NCBI GenBank assembly: GCA_050084985.1 | Contig: JBITNC010000001.1 | Span: 188,356,001-188,420,000 of the forward strand | Source: Nageia nagi | Lineage: Eukaryota > Pinophyta | DNA: 64,000 bases | Direction: 5' to 3' | Shown: piece after piece, positions 34,101 through 45,749 of the stretch | Position numbering within the stretch: the first letter of the stretch is position 1 | Layout: each line of letters begins with the position of its first letter | The notes under the pieces: generated by a model | The model's database searches: none | The model's input: the letters and a program-made list of their open reading frames with translations, nothing else | Told to the model about the DNA's origin: nothing | Made by a program: the position numbers and the translations under genes

Positions 34101-35083
34101 TGGTCATAATTCTCCTTTATGTGGATGATCTTCTCATAACAGGCAATAATATTGAAATCATCCAAGAGTGCATCTCCAAACTCAAGGCAACATTTGAAAT
34201 GACTAATCTAGGTCTATTACATTACTATCTTGGGATGCAAGTATACCAACACAAAGATTGTACTTATCTTAGTCAATCTAAGTATATATCAGACATCTTG
34301 CAAAAGTTTGGAATGGAGGAGTGTAAATATGTTGCAATACCTGTTTCTCCTGGAATCATTGTATCACTGAGCTCATATTCTCAGTTGGCTGATGCTACAA
34401 CTTATAGATAATTGATTGGTAGTCTTCTGTATCTGACTATCTCTCATCCTGATATTGCCTTTGCAGTGAATCTGATGGCACGATTCATGTAAAAACCATA
34501 TGTTGAACACCTCAATGCTGTTAAGCAAATCTTGAGGTATGTCGCAGGGACAAAGGATCTTGCTCTTAAGTATTCCAAAGTGCCCTCAATTGTTCTCTTA
34601 GGGTTCTCAAATTCTAATTATGGGGGAGATAGAGATGATAGAAAATCAACCTCTGCATATGTGTTTAGCATTGGTTCAGGTGCTATCTCTTGGGCTTCCA
34701 AGAAGCAACCTACTATGACTCTTTCTACCACAGAAGCTAAATATCGAGCCATGTCTGTTGCTGCCCAAGATGCTATTTGGCTGAGGTATCTTTTGCATGA
34801 AATTGGGTATAAGCAAAATTGCCCATCTCTTATTTCGTCAGATAATCAATCGGCTATCTCTTTGGCTAAGAATCATGTGTTCCATCAGCGAACCAAACAT
34901 ATAGAAATCCAAGCTCATTTTATCAGGGAGAAGGTTCTAGATGACATAATACACTTGCAGTGTTGTCCATCTACTGAAAACTCTACTGATTTGTTCACCA
35001 AGCCCCTTCCTGAAGCTCAGTTCTGCACGCTTAGGGATTCTCTCAGGTTGGTGAAGTTACCCTCAAGGGGGAGTGAAGTTTAA
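31166..35083 (+). pseudogene. gag-pol: Copia gag-pol polyprotein of Copia-2, five stops
   Basis: One frame of 1306 codons from MVETFVPKHI. Gag (UBN2 type) covers residues 1-246. The zinc knuckle CNFCGIFGHKEYDC starts at about 267, protease DSG at 326, the integrase zinc part (LWHQRLGHL) near 447, integrase catalytic positions at 513 and about 575 with E in NGVAERKNR, reverse transcriptase FQLDVKSAFLNGDL then YVDD at 985-988, and RNase H from about 1147. Stops: TAA 31904, TGA 33245, TAG 33758, TAA 34409, TAA 34490. The first, second and fourth also occur in Copia-1. Integrase Asp-513 is Asn, RNase H Asp positions 1149 and 1151 are Asn, and a TTEAEY Glu is Lys. It is inactive. Confidence 0.93.
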
Positions 35084-35149
35084 ACTTTTGTTAGTGATGA
35101 CAACTTCACCTTTAAGAGGCCTTTTTTTATTGTACATTCTAGACCTCTG

Positions 35150-35425
35150 TGGTAAGTTTGCTCTACGTGACAAACTTGTTGTACAATTATTGTTATAGAG
35201 TGTTGATTATTTGATACCTCAGTGGTAAGTTTGCTCTGCATGACAAACTTGTTGTACATTTTATACCTCCGTGGTAAGTTTGCTCTGCGTGAGAAACTTG
35301 TTGTACAAATTTTGAGCATATAATTAATATACCTCCGTTGTAAGTTTGCTCTATGTGAGGAACTTGTTGTACATTCTAGACCTCCGTGGTGAGTTTGCTC
35401 TACGTGAGAAACTCGTTGTACAATT
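35150..35425 (+). repeat. Five hairpin repeats after Copia-2 pol
   Basis: Imperfect units start at 35152, 35225, 35274, 35339 and 35388, each with a stem (AAGTTTG and CAAACTT in unit 1) and a 10-base loop. Unit 5 has GAGTTT with AAACTC, a paired change that keeps the stem. The array lies between the pol stop (35083) and the purine tract, so it is in the 3' untranslated RNA. Confidence 0.75.
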
Positions 35426-35898
35426 TTTATGCTCTATTTAAAATCAACACATGTCTATATACAATAGGTGACTATGAGTGATGGCTTGGCATCTCCGTGA
35501 TGGCTTATAGTGCACCATTGATCAGTTATTTATAAGATGGCATTATTTGATTCTCTTATTTGAATATATGATGCATCTAACTGATTTTGTTCATGAGTTG
35601 CTTGTAGCATGCAGGATCTTCTTTAGAAATGCAGATTACTCACCTTGTGAAAGCAAGCTCATGGAGACTCACATGTCAGCTTAAAGTTAATCAACTACTA
35701 TGTATAGTGAAACTAGTTGTGGTTAATGATTGTATTGTAAACCATTTTTTGTCAAATGGTAATGTAGTGAGTCTCATACTAGTTCTCAAAAAGATTCTCA
35801 AATATGTAAAAGTTCTCATCTCTAATTGTATCTCTATGGAGGAGAACTCTCTCTTACTCTCTCTCTTCTCTCTTCTACGCTCTATCCCAATATTGCAT

Positions 35899-35908
35899 TA
35901 AGGGGGAG
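35899..35908 (+). other. Polypurine tract of Copia-2
   Basis: AAGGGGGAG immediately precedes TGTTAGAA of the 3' LTR. The same tract is at 43113-43121 in Copia-1. Confidence 0.8.
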
Positions 35909-36391
35909 TGTTAGAATTTGTAATGAAATATTATGAATATCTAAACTCCTTGTAAATTCAATTAATCCCTTAAGGGTATGTAGATACCTTAAGAGATTAA
36001 TAGAATTCTTTAATATGTAGACTTTGACTTTACCAAAGTGGTTAGTTGGTAGGTTAAAGTTAGGTGATACATTTAATGTAACCCTAACCTTACCCTTGGG
36101 TTAAAGGAAGGTTAGGGAGGTGCTCTCAAGCTATAAATAGAGGGCCTCTCCTCTTGTAACATAACTAAGTTATTGGAGTAAGATTACTCTACTAGTTGTG
36201 TAGGAGAGGAAGAGTATAGTTGTAAGAGAGGCATACTTGAGAATTGAGATACTAGTTGTGGATGTGCTCCCAAGGAGGGAGGAACCACATTACACTTGTG
36301 TTATCTTGATTGATTGTGTTATCTTGTGTATGATTGAGTTTCTTAGTCTTAGGTCCTAGAGGATTTGTTTAGATATAGTTCAAATCCTTCA
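35909..36391 (+). repeat. 3' LTR of Copia-2
   Basis: Pairs with 27626-28108 with ten differences counted by eye. It is followed by ACCAT and the resumed Copia-1 leader. Confidence 0.93.
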
Positions 36392-36437
36392 ACCATAATA
36401 TATATATATTTTATTTTAAATTTGTTTAAAATATAGT

Positions 36438-36477
<40 letters not shown>

Positions 36478-36549
36478 AATGTTTAAAAATAGGGGGTCAC
36501 GGATAAATTAAAAATATATTATAAAATATATTCGGGGTGGGGGATAAAT

Positions 36550-37400
36550 AAATTAAAATGCACGTGCTTCGTCGTGACATCGCAGCCCTCATCCCTGGTG
36601 GCTCCTCCCGCCCGCCTCCACCTCCATGCTCACGGCCTCTGGTGGCTCCTCCCGCCCATGCGCGCGGCCTTTGGTGGCTCCTCCTACCCACCTCTGTGCA
36701 CACTCCTCCTATTGTATGCACAGTTCCATGGACTGAAATGATTGTTGGATATGCTCAAAACTGATACGTTGGAAGATGCAGGATGTAGACATAGTTCTAT
36801 GGACTACCCTGCTCGTAGGATATGCATGCATGTTGTTTGACACGCTGCATGCTTCAGACTATGTTTCATGGCCTCCCCACATCCTATCTCTACTCATAGA
36901 ATATGCCCAAAATAGATACGTTGAAAGGTCCATAAATTGTCTCAAATGCTACATGATGCAAACACCATTTCCATGGACTGCAATGTTCACAGGATATGCA
37001 TAAAACCTAGCATTGAATGGTGGCAAGCTCCATGATTTAGGCATTCCATTCATCCCTACCTATTCTCCAGTGAGAGCTCATTCCCCTCAAATGGGAATGT
37101 GAGGGATGCGCTCCTCCACGCCTTCATACCGAACACCTCCCCCGTAGCCTCCTCCTATGGACTGCAATGATCGTAGGATATGTAGCCTCCTCCATTTTTA
37201 ACATTACCCTCCTCCCTTGTTGCCCTGAAGTCGTGCCTTGGGTGGTCAACCACCGACTGGTCTCCCCACGTGCCCTCCACCACCCTGCGTGGCCTCCTCC
37301 TGCCACCTTCACCTCCCTTTTACACACTTTGGTCTCCCCTGCCACCTCTGCCCAGCCTCTCCACCTCCATGAGGCTTACACATGGCCCTTTAATTTTTTT
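36550..37400 (+). pseudogene. PPR-like captured segment in the Copia-1 leader
   Basis: A GC-rich block with plus-strand signatures WTEMIVGYAQN (W at 36729), WTTLLVGYA (36800), SWPPHILSLLIEYAQN (W at 36869), WTAMFTGYA (36974) and WTAMIVGYV (37158). The step from 36869 to 36974 is exactly 105 bp, one 35-residue PPR, in one frame with YVERSINCLKCYMMQTPF between, as in PLS-class proteins. Repeated CTGGTGGCTCCTCCCGCCC words precede it. Stops and frame shifts rule out a product. It differs in arrangement from Copia-2, so the block rearranges faster than the rest of the leader. Confidence 0.6.
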
Positions 37401-38646
37401 TGTCAACTCTAGTTGTTGGGTATTTAATTTTTTTTACCCACTACAAATTTGATTTGATTTTTTGCCTTGGTCAAACTTAAATATTTAAAGGTTTTTTTTT
37501 TCCCTAAGTCTTTTTTAAGTAAACAAAGGTTATATTTACTTAAACTAGATACTTCAAAGACCCTTTTTTAGGGATGACCCCTTAAGTGAAAAATAGAGAG
37601 GAACCATACTTAAACACCATTTTTTAGCATCCAAGTTGTTAGCACTTTAAGTAAAAATGAGGGGGATTTTTATAATTTTTTACTTAAATCTTTATGGATC
37701 TTGCATGCTAAATAGATCTTGCATGCTAAGTTTAAAATGCATGCCTCTTAATAAAGCATGCTTAGTACTTAAAATTTTAAGTTAAATAATGCATGATGCA
37801 TGTTTAATACTTAATTTTAAGTCATAGAATAATAACATGTTTAAGTTATGGATTAATGCTAAGTAGGACTTAGCCTTTGTAAAATTCATTATTTTTGAAC
37901 TTGAGCAAAAATATGAAAAATGTAAAAGTCCTTTAGGGGTTAGTACAAAACCCATTGGACTCGGTTTTGGACTCTTAAGGTTTCAAGTTCATGTGGATGG
38001 AGTATTTTCACTTTACTTTATATTTTTTTGCACATTTGCTTTATACTTGCAAATACGCAAAATCTTGAAAGTAACCCCTAAAATGAATACATCCGCACGT
38101 ATTTTTCCACAACATGACTTGTTTGGGGAGCCACGAGGTGAGGACAGGGTAGACTGGAGCCTTTTTAGTCCGAAGACCCAAGTGGTGGTACGTCCGTCTT
38201 AATTGCCCCTAAGACCTCTGTTGGATTGGACATAACTCTATTAGGTGGACAGGCATGTGTGTAGTGATACCACATGTCCGCACGTCCATTCAGGGATTAT
38301 CCTGATAACCTAGGAGGAAAATTGAAAACCTTAATCAAGATAATTAAAATGGTCGGTCCAAGATACGTCGGATCCTTGGAAAATAGTTAGTACTTCTCCT
38401 TGTGAGAGTATATTACTAACCAAGGTGAACTGGTTGAGGACTGGTAGTACCTGGGCTCCACCTTGCGAGCATCCAGGTGAAGGCCTAATTCTATACAAGA
38501 AAACAACCCCAACTTTATCCGTCTATGGATCGTGGTTAATAAGTTTACACATTTGGGACATGTTTGCTTATTAGATGTTTTATATGTATAGATGGAAAAT
38601 TGTAAAAGTTTGCATTCTTATTGCATATTTACTCTTTTTTGTAGCA
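37401..38646 (+). other. Copia-1 leader, non-coding
   Basis: T-rich sequence, then the segment (38110-38500) nearly identical to 30640-31020 in Copia-2, ending in the same splice-acceptor-like TTTTTTGTAG before the gag ATG at 38647. No gene. Confidence 0.55.
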
Positions 38647-41600
38647 ATGGTTGAAACCTTCGTTCCCAAGCATATACTCGATGGTTCCAACTTTGGAATA
38701 TGGGAACCTCGTATGAAAGCTGAGTTACAAGCAAGGAAGCTGTGGCAGACAGTTAGTGAAGACTTGGTTGCTCCTACCGATGAGAACGCTCTTGAAGTAT
38801 ACAACTCAAAGAATGAGTTAGCAACTTCAATGATTTATCGTGCAATTTCAGATGACGTCCTTCTCATGATTTCTTCATCAACATCAGTAAAGGAAGCTTG
38901 GGATAGGCTAAAGAAAATTTACCTTGGGTCCAAATTTTCAAGGAGGTTCACCATTCTACAAAAGTTGTTGCAATATCGACAAAGTGAAGATGAAAGTGCC
39001 TCCATCTACTTGAACAAAATCATTGACCTCAGGACACAACTGGTTGGTTGTGGGTGCAATTGGATCAATGATGAGTTCATGGTCTTCATCATTCTTCAAA
39101 GCCTTACTACAAAGTTCAATAATTTTATCACGGTTATGGAAACAAGGCTCGATGATGAAGAAGATGTCATCTCACTTGATAACCTTTCTAGACTCCTTCT
39201 GAAGCATGAGGAAACTTTGAACAAGAAAATGTTGAACCTTTCTCTAAAGGAAAATAGCATTGCTTTAGGAGCAACCAAAACTCCTTTCAAGAAAAAGTTA
39301 AAACATTATAAATTCAAAGATAACAAGTCCTCATCTACCTTCAGGAAGTATGACAAAAAGGGAAACAATAATGGCAACTACAGGTAAAGGAATGACAAAG
39401 CTGGATCAAGCAATCCAACACCTCAGGAAAAGTTTGATGGAAATTGTAACTTTTAAGGCATCTTTGGGCATAAAGAGTATGATTATTGCAAAAAGAAATT
39501 TGCTCAAAAAGGCAAGGGAAATGCAAATGTGATAAATTTCAATAATAGAAAGAAGAACAAGCATACTGCTACTGTTGCCTACTACTCAATGACTCAAACT
39601 ATTTCAAATGATTGGATTGTTGATTCAGGATGCACTAATCACATGTGTTATGAAAAGGATAAGTTTGAAAACTTTCATAAGTACAAAAAGGATGGAATTG
39701 TGATAGGTGATAATACAGTCCTTGATGTTCAAGGAATAGGGAGTGTGAAGATTCATGGAAAGACTCTTGATAATGTCTTTTATGTGCCTAAACTAAGGAT
39801 GAATCTCATCTCTGTAATTTAGATTACAAAGAAAGGATGCTCATTTGAGTTTACCTCACACTCCTGGTGTGTTAAGAAAGGACTTGCCACCTTGATGAAA
39901 GGATCAGTAAAGGATGACCTTTATATTATGGATCAAATACCTTCAAAGATTTATCTTGTTGCAAATGTTTGTTCAAAGGGTAATCTTTGGCATCAATGAT
40001 TAGGGCACGTTAACCACAAGAGTATTCAAGATATGAAAACTCAAGAACTTGTGAAAGGTTTACCTAATATTTCACCTACAATTGGTCTTTGTGAAAGGTG
40101 CATTCTAGGAAAGATGAATAGGCAAAAGTTTGAAAAAGATAAGGCAACTCGGGCTACTCATCCTCTTCAGCTTGTGCATTCAGATTTGATGGGTCCTTTT
40201 CAGACTAAGTCCCTAAGGGAGCTTCTTATGTTCTGACCTTCATTGATGACTTCAGTAGGATGACATTTGGTTATCTACTTGAGCACAAGGATCAAACTTT
40301 TGATAGGTTTAAAGACTTCAAAGCACTTGTTGAAAATCAAATTGATTTTAAGATCAAGATGCTGAGATCTGATAATGGGGGTGAGTATAATAGCAATGAG
40401 TTTAATGATTATTATGTTAAACATGGGATTAAGCGACAATTCACAATCCCTAACACCCCTCAGCAAAATGGAGTTGCTGAAAGGAAGAATCGTACCATTA
40501 TGGAAATGGCAAGATGCATGTTGGGTAACCTTCCTAGTTTCTTATGGGAGAAGCTGTTCACACTGTTATTCACACCCTAAATAGGTGTCCTACTAAAGCA
40601 GTTGAAAGTAAAACTCTGTATGAAGCATGGATAGGAAAGAAACCTAACCTCTCACACTTTAGGGTCTTCGGTTGTGATGCATTTTCCTTCATTACCTCAG
40701 AGAAAAGAAAGAAGCTAGATAAATGATCAGAAAAATGCATCTTTATGGGGTATGATAATCAACATAGAGGTTACAGGCTCTACTCCTCATCCCATAAAAT
40801 AGTCTTTATTTCTAGGGATGTCAAGTTCAATGAACTTTCTAAGGATACGACCTCTCACGTTGAGGTGTCTGATACAGATGATTCTTCGCTTGCACCTAAC
40901 TGGTTGGATGATCATGTAGAGAAGTCACCATAAGAGCAAAATTCTCCAGCACAGACAATTACAAGGAGTATGACCTTGAATAACTCTTTATTTGCCAAAA
41001 TTGATAATACGCATGAGCCATCAACCTTCAAAGAAGCTTCCAAGCAAGAGTGTTGGATGGAAGCTATGAAAGTTGAGTATGAGGCGCTCATGAAAAATGA
41101 AACTTGGGATTTGGTTCCTTATCCCAATGAGAAAAATGTGATTGGCAATAAATGGATATACAAGGTCAAGTACAATTCTGATGGAAAAATTGAGAAGTAC
41201 AAAGCAAGGTTAGTGGCCAAAGGATTCGCTCAAAAATATGGTATTGATTATGAGGAAACCTTTGCTCCTGTGGCCAAGATGCCTACTATCAGATCTCTAT
41301 GTACTCAATCAAGGAAAAGAATGGTCTTAATTCTCCTTTATGTGGATGATCTTCTCATAACTGGCAATAATATTGAAATCATCCAAGAGTGCATCTCCAA
41401 ACTAAACGCAACATTTGAAATGACTAATCTAGGTCTATTGCATTACTATCTTGGGATGCAAGTATACCAACACAAAGATTGTACTTATCTTAGTCAATCT
41501 AAGTATATATCAGACATCTTGCAAAAGTTTGGAATGGAGGAGTGTAAATATGCTGTAATACCTATTTCTCCTGGAATCATTGTATCACAGAGCTCAGATT

Positions 41601-42304
41601 CTCAGTTGGCTGATGCTACAGCTTATAGGTAATTGATTGGTAGTCTTCTGTATTTGACTATCTCTCGACCTGATATTACCTTTGCAGTGAATCTAATGGC
41701 ACGATTCATTCAAAAACCATATGTTGAACACCTCAATGCTGTTAAGCAAATCTTGAGGTATGTCGTAGGGATAAAGGATCTTGCTCTTAAGTATTCCAAA
41801 GTGCCCTCGATTATTCTCTCAGGGTTCTCAGATTCTGATTATGGGGGAGATAGAGATGATAGAAAATCAACCTCTACATATGTGTTTAGCATTGGTTCAA
41901 GTTCTATCTCTTGGGCTTCCAAGAAGTAACCTACTGTGACTCTGTCTACCACTGAAGCTGAATATCGAGCCATGTCTGTTGTTTCCCAAGATGCTATTTG
42001 GCTGAGGCATCTTCTGAACAAAATTAGGTATAAGCAAAATAGCCCATCTCTTATTTCTTCAGATAATCAATTGGCTATCTCTTTGGCTAAGAATCCTGTG
42101 TTCCATCAGAGAACCAAATATGTGGAAATCCAAGCCCATTTTATCAGGGAGAAGGTTCTAGATGACATCATAAACTTGCAGTATTGTCCATATACTGAAA
42201 ACTCCACTAATTTATTCACCAAGCCCCTTCTTGAAGCTCAGTTCTACAAGCTTAGGGATTCTCTCGGGTTGGTGAAGTTGCCCTCAAGGGGGAGTGAAGT
42301 TTAA
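38647..42304 (+). pseudogene. gag-pol: Copia gag-pol relic of Copia-1
   Basis: Gag covers residues 1-246 from MVETFVPKHI and ends at a TAA (39385) identical in place to Copia-2. Copia-1 keeps integrase HSDLMGP and RSDNGGEY, YVDD, and RNase H GFSDSDYGGD. But its zinc knuckle has a stop (CNF then TAA), there are stops at about 39822, 39998, 40932 and 41928, and one-base losses near 40215 and 40550. A 257-bp deletion at about 41293 removes the reverse transcriptase block with the first catalytic Asp (FQLDVKSAFLNGDL in Copia-2). TGA 40724 and TAA 41630 are shared with Copia-2. It cannot make active enzymes. Confidence 0.92.
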
Positions 42305-42385
42305 ACTTTTGTTAGTGATGACAACTTCACTTTTGTTAGTGATGACAACTTCACCTCTAAGAGGCCTGTTTGATTGTACATTCTA

Positions 42386-42655
42386 TACCTCCGTGGTAAG
42401 TTTGCTCTACGTCACAACTTGTTGTACAATTATTGTTATAGAGTGTTGATTATTTTATACCTCAGTGGTAAGTTTGCTCTACGTGACAAACTTGTTGTAC
42501 ATTTTATACCTCCGTGGTAAGTTTGCTCTGCGTGAGAAACTTGTATAGATTTTGAGCATATAATTAATATACCTCCGTGGTAAGTTCGCTCTGCGTGAGG
42601 AACTTGTTGTACATTCTAGACCTCCTTTGCTCTACGTGAGAAACTCGTTGTACAA
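42386..42655 (+). repeat. Hairpin repeats after Copia-1 pol
   Basis: Same array as 35150-35425. The unit near 42580 reads AAGTTC with GAACTT, a second paired change. The last unit has lost its left arm. Just before it, a 24-bp duplication (42305-42352) occurs only in Copia-1. Confidence 0.7.
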
Positions 42656-43121
42656 TTTTTATGCTCTATTTAAAATCAACACATGTCTATATACAACAGG
42701 TGACTATGAGTGATGGCTTATAGTGTACCATTGATCAGTTATTTATAAGATGGCATTATTTGATTCTCTTATTTGAATATATGATGCATCTAACTGATTT
42801 TGTTCATGAGTTGCTTGTAACATGCAGGATCTTCTTCAGAAATGCAGGTCACTCACCTTGTGAAAGCAAGCTCATGGAGACTCACATGTCAGCTTAAAGT
42901 TGATCAACTACTATGTACAGTGAAACTAGTTATGGTTAATGATTGTATTGTAAACCATTTTTTATCAAATGGTAATGTAGTGAGTCTCATACTATTTCTC
43001 AAAAAGATTCTCAAATATGTAAATGTTCTCATCTCCACTTGTATCTCTATGGAGGAGAACTCTCTCTTACTCTCTCTCTTCTCTCTTCTATGCTCTATCC
43101 CAATATTGCATTAAGGGGGAG

Positions 43122-43603
43122 TGTTAGAATTTGTAATGAAATATTGTGAATATCTAAGCTCCTTGTAAATTCAATTAATCACTTAAGGGTATGTAGATAC
43201 CTTAAGAGATTAATTGAATTCTTTAATATGTAGACTTTGACTTTACCAAGTGGTTAGTTGGTAGGTTAAAGTTAGGTGATACATTTATTGTAACCCTAAC
43301 CTTACCCTTGGCTTAAAGGGAGGTTAGGGAGGTGATCTCAAGCTATAAATAGAGGGCCTCTCCTCTTGTAACATAACTAAGTTTTTGGAGTAAGATTACT
43401 CTACTAGTTGTGTAGGAGAGGAAGAGTATAGTTGTAAGAGGGGCATACTTGAGAATTGAGATACTAGTTGTGGATGTACTCCCAAGGAGGGAGGAACCAC
43501 ATTACACTTGTGTTATCTTGTGTGATTGTGTTATCTTGTGTATGATTGAGTTTCCTAGTCTTAGGTCCTTGAGGATTTGTTTAGATCTAGTTCAAATCCT
43601 TCA
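43122..43603 (+). repeat. 3' LTR of Copia-1
   Basis: Preceded by the tract AAGGGGGAG. TATAAATA is intact at 43344-43351. It ends CCTTCA and is followed by AAAAC. Confidence 0.93.
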
Positions 43604-43854
43604 AAAACCCCATTTGAAACTTCATAGTAAATTTCGAATTTACCTTTTTCATGCAAGTCTAGATTATATTTATGAGATGATAACACTCTTTTGTAGAATG
43701 TGTAGCTCTCCTATGGAAATTACAAAAGAGGTGTTCTTGATAGCCTAAGGTTTAATACAGGTGGGAGGGGGGAATCTTTCATTGGCAGATAACGGACCAA
43801 GTTCATGGCTACCAAGGCATCCAATACTACACTAATTTCCTTATGGGACTCGAT

Positions 43855-45095
43855 TTACTGCCTACATGACTTTTTAGGTTGCCAAAATTCTATTTCACCA
43901 TGGTTGATATGAGCTATCATTTTGAATTCAGGCTCATGGTTGTGGGTTTTTCTATGTTTGTTAGGAGAAGCATAGGTTTGTACTAAAGTTAGCTTCATGT
44001 GGGCTAGGAGTTTATTGAAGGCTTTGTGACGGGCCTCTTTACTAAGCATTTCATCTATTAGTTTGACATATAGGTAATCCTTGAAATCTGAGAAGTCAAT
44101 GGTTACAAGATGGAAACAAGGCTTGAAAAAGAACATGCTTCTTTTCTTTGGTGGGATTAGGACATGGTTGGCTACTTTGGACCATTCAACAATTATGTCA
44201 CTAACAAGTTGACCTTATTTTTTTTTTAATTTATAAATGTCTAAATGATATGGTTCTTGTGTTATGAACAAATTATATCGATCCAATAAAGCTTTAACAA
44301 CATCATCAAAGTGTGTAACACTTTCATTAGGAAGATTAGTAAACCGCAAGAATGATTCAAATTTTGAGCTAAAAGGAAATAATTTAGATAATAAATCATA
44401 ATCATTTTCAAATGAAATAGCTCCTAAGTGATACTATTGCAAATATATTCTAGTACCAGAATGACCATAAAATATAGTAAATGTTACCTATTTTTCATTC
44501 CTTCTCTGGCAGATGCAACGGTAAAAGGGATTCTCACTACCTCTTGGACCTGCAGCTACAACAATATTGATGCAAGCCATAATGGAATCTTTTTATTACT
44601 TTAACTATAGCAATTCTTGTAATGCATCATCTATAGGTGCATGTGGTAATTGTTCACCAGTATTTATGTGCTATTCTTTTGCTAAACCTATAAATAGAAT
44701 GAAACAACGTAGTTTTTCTTGTTCTAAAGTTCTTACCAAATCTTTGACCAACTTCATTTGATATTCTGGTTCAATATATTTATATTCCAGGTTAAGCTTC
44801 AAAAACTTTAGGATATCAAATTTTGCATTTGACCAACCTGGTCTCTAATTCATGCCAAATGTTATTACTGGATCAGGTTCATCCATCCATGAATTAGGAT
44901 GGGTGTCCTTTGTGGTTCTTCATCTTTTGATATATCAACTAGGTCTTCATCATCAATATTCTCTTCGAACTCTTCATCACATTCGAGAGGTACCTATGGA
45001 ATGAAAACCTTAGGATCAGGAAAATACTATTTATGATTTTGTTTAGGTAACAAAGTGATGACATTAGGTCCAATGTTGTTGTTAGGGTTATTCAT
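43855..45095 (-). pseudogene. gag: Gypsy-1 gag relic (arm B)
   Basis: A duplicate of 13846-15089. The end is less damaged than in arm A: the frame stays open through KLTLVQTYASPNKHRKTHNH to a stop at 43855. It differs from arm A by about 4% by eye. Stops elsewhere in the frame remain. Confidence 0.65.
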
Positions 45096-45749
45096 AGTAC
45101 CAATGGTTTGGTTTGGAATCTAGGGTTCAAAAACAACATTAGCGACAAGAAACTATAACGAAGGGACTTAAGAAGGTTTAAAATACTTGTAATCATGTCG
45201 ATAAGGGGTTAAGTTCATATCCTATTTGACTTGTTAGATCATCTACCTCTATTTGGTATATTCAACATCAGAATCTAGAGTAGAACCTAGGAGATGTTTA
45301 ACTTCAATATCTACTTCTTGCAAAGTTTGAACAAGGAAAGGAAGACATTCTTTCGTGGCTAACAATTTTTGACCTTATGGAATAGATAAACTTTTAGTGA
45401 GTACCTCTAAGGCATTGGATGGAACTTCATCAAGGTCTTCTCGATTATTTTCTACTTCTTTCTAAGTTGTGTGGTTACAAACTTTCGAAGAATTATCATC
45501 TTCATTGTGTAGGTGAAATCTTTGTACTCTTTCCCTTTATCTTCTAGGTGTGTTGGCATAATTCTTGTATGCCCTAGTCTTCTTTGTTTGTACACCATGA
45601 TATTCAATATTTTCATGATCTATAGCAATAGGTGTATCCATATCTGAAACACTTAGAAATGCAATATTATTCCTATCTAAAACCTTAGGGTTTTGGTGCA
45701 ACTAGTGAAGGATAATGCGATGTATCAAAAAGAAGTTAGGTTCACCAAT

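Larger units (their letters stand above)
27626..36391 (+). mobile_element. Copia-2: same-family Copia element nested in the Copia-1 leader
   Basis: The LTRs at 27626-28108 and 35909-36391 (483 bp) have a near-perfect target duplication, ACTAT (27621-27625) and ACCAT (36392-36396). Structure: primer site, leader with TA runs, PPR-like GC-rich segment, minisatellite, conserved leader, gag-pol frame 31166-35083 with five stops, hairpins, purine tract, LTR. I count ten differences between its LTRs, more than in the older host element. It carries subfamily markers distinct from Copia-1, such as ACCAAAGTGG against ACCAAGTGG. Confidence 0.95.
26478..43603 (+). mobile_element. Copia-1: Copia LTR element hosting Copia-2
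   Basis: The LTRs at 26478-26959 and 43122-43603 (482 bp each) are flanked by AAAAC (26473-26477, 43604-43608). The empty site is visible in arm A at 13606-13612. Order: 5' LTR, tRNA-Met primer site, leader interrupted by Copia-2 (27626-36391), PPR-like GC-rich segment, conserved leader, gag-pol relic 38647-42304, hairpins, purine tract, 3' LTR. I count six differences between LTRs. Its first base pair is TA instead of TG, and its 5' LTR TATA box is mutated. Without Copia-2 it is about 8.4 kb. Confidence 0.95.

Noticed and set aside
35629-35901. 90-codon plus-strand frame after Copia-2 pol (also 42842-43114)
   Set aside because: No motif, not preserved by frame-neutral changes, and it overlaps the 3' untranslated region and purine tract.
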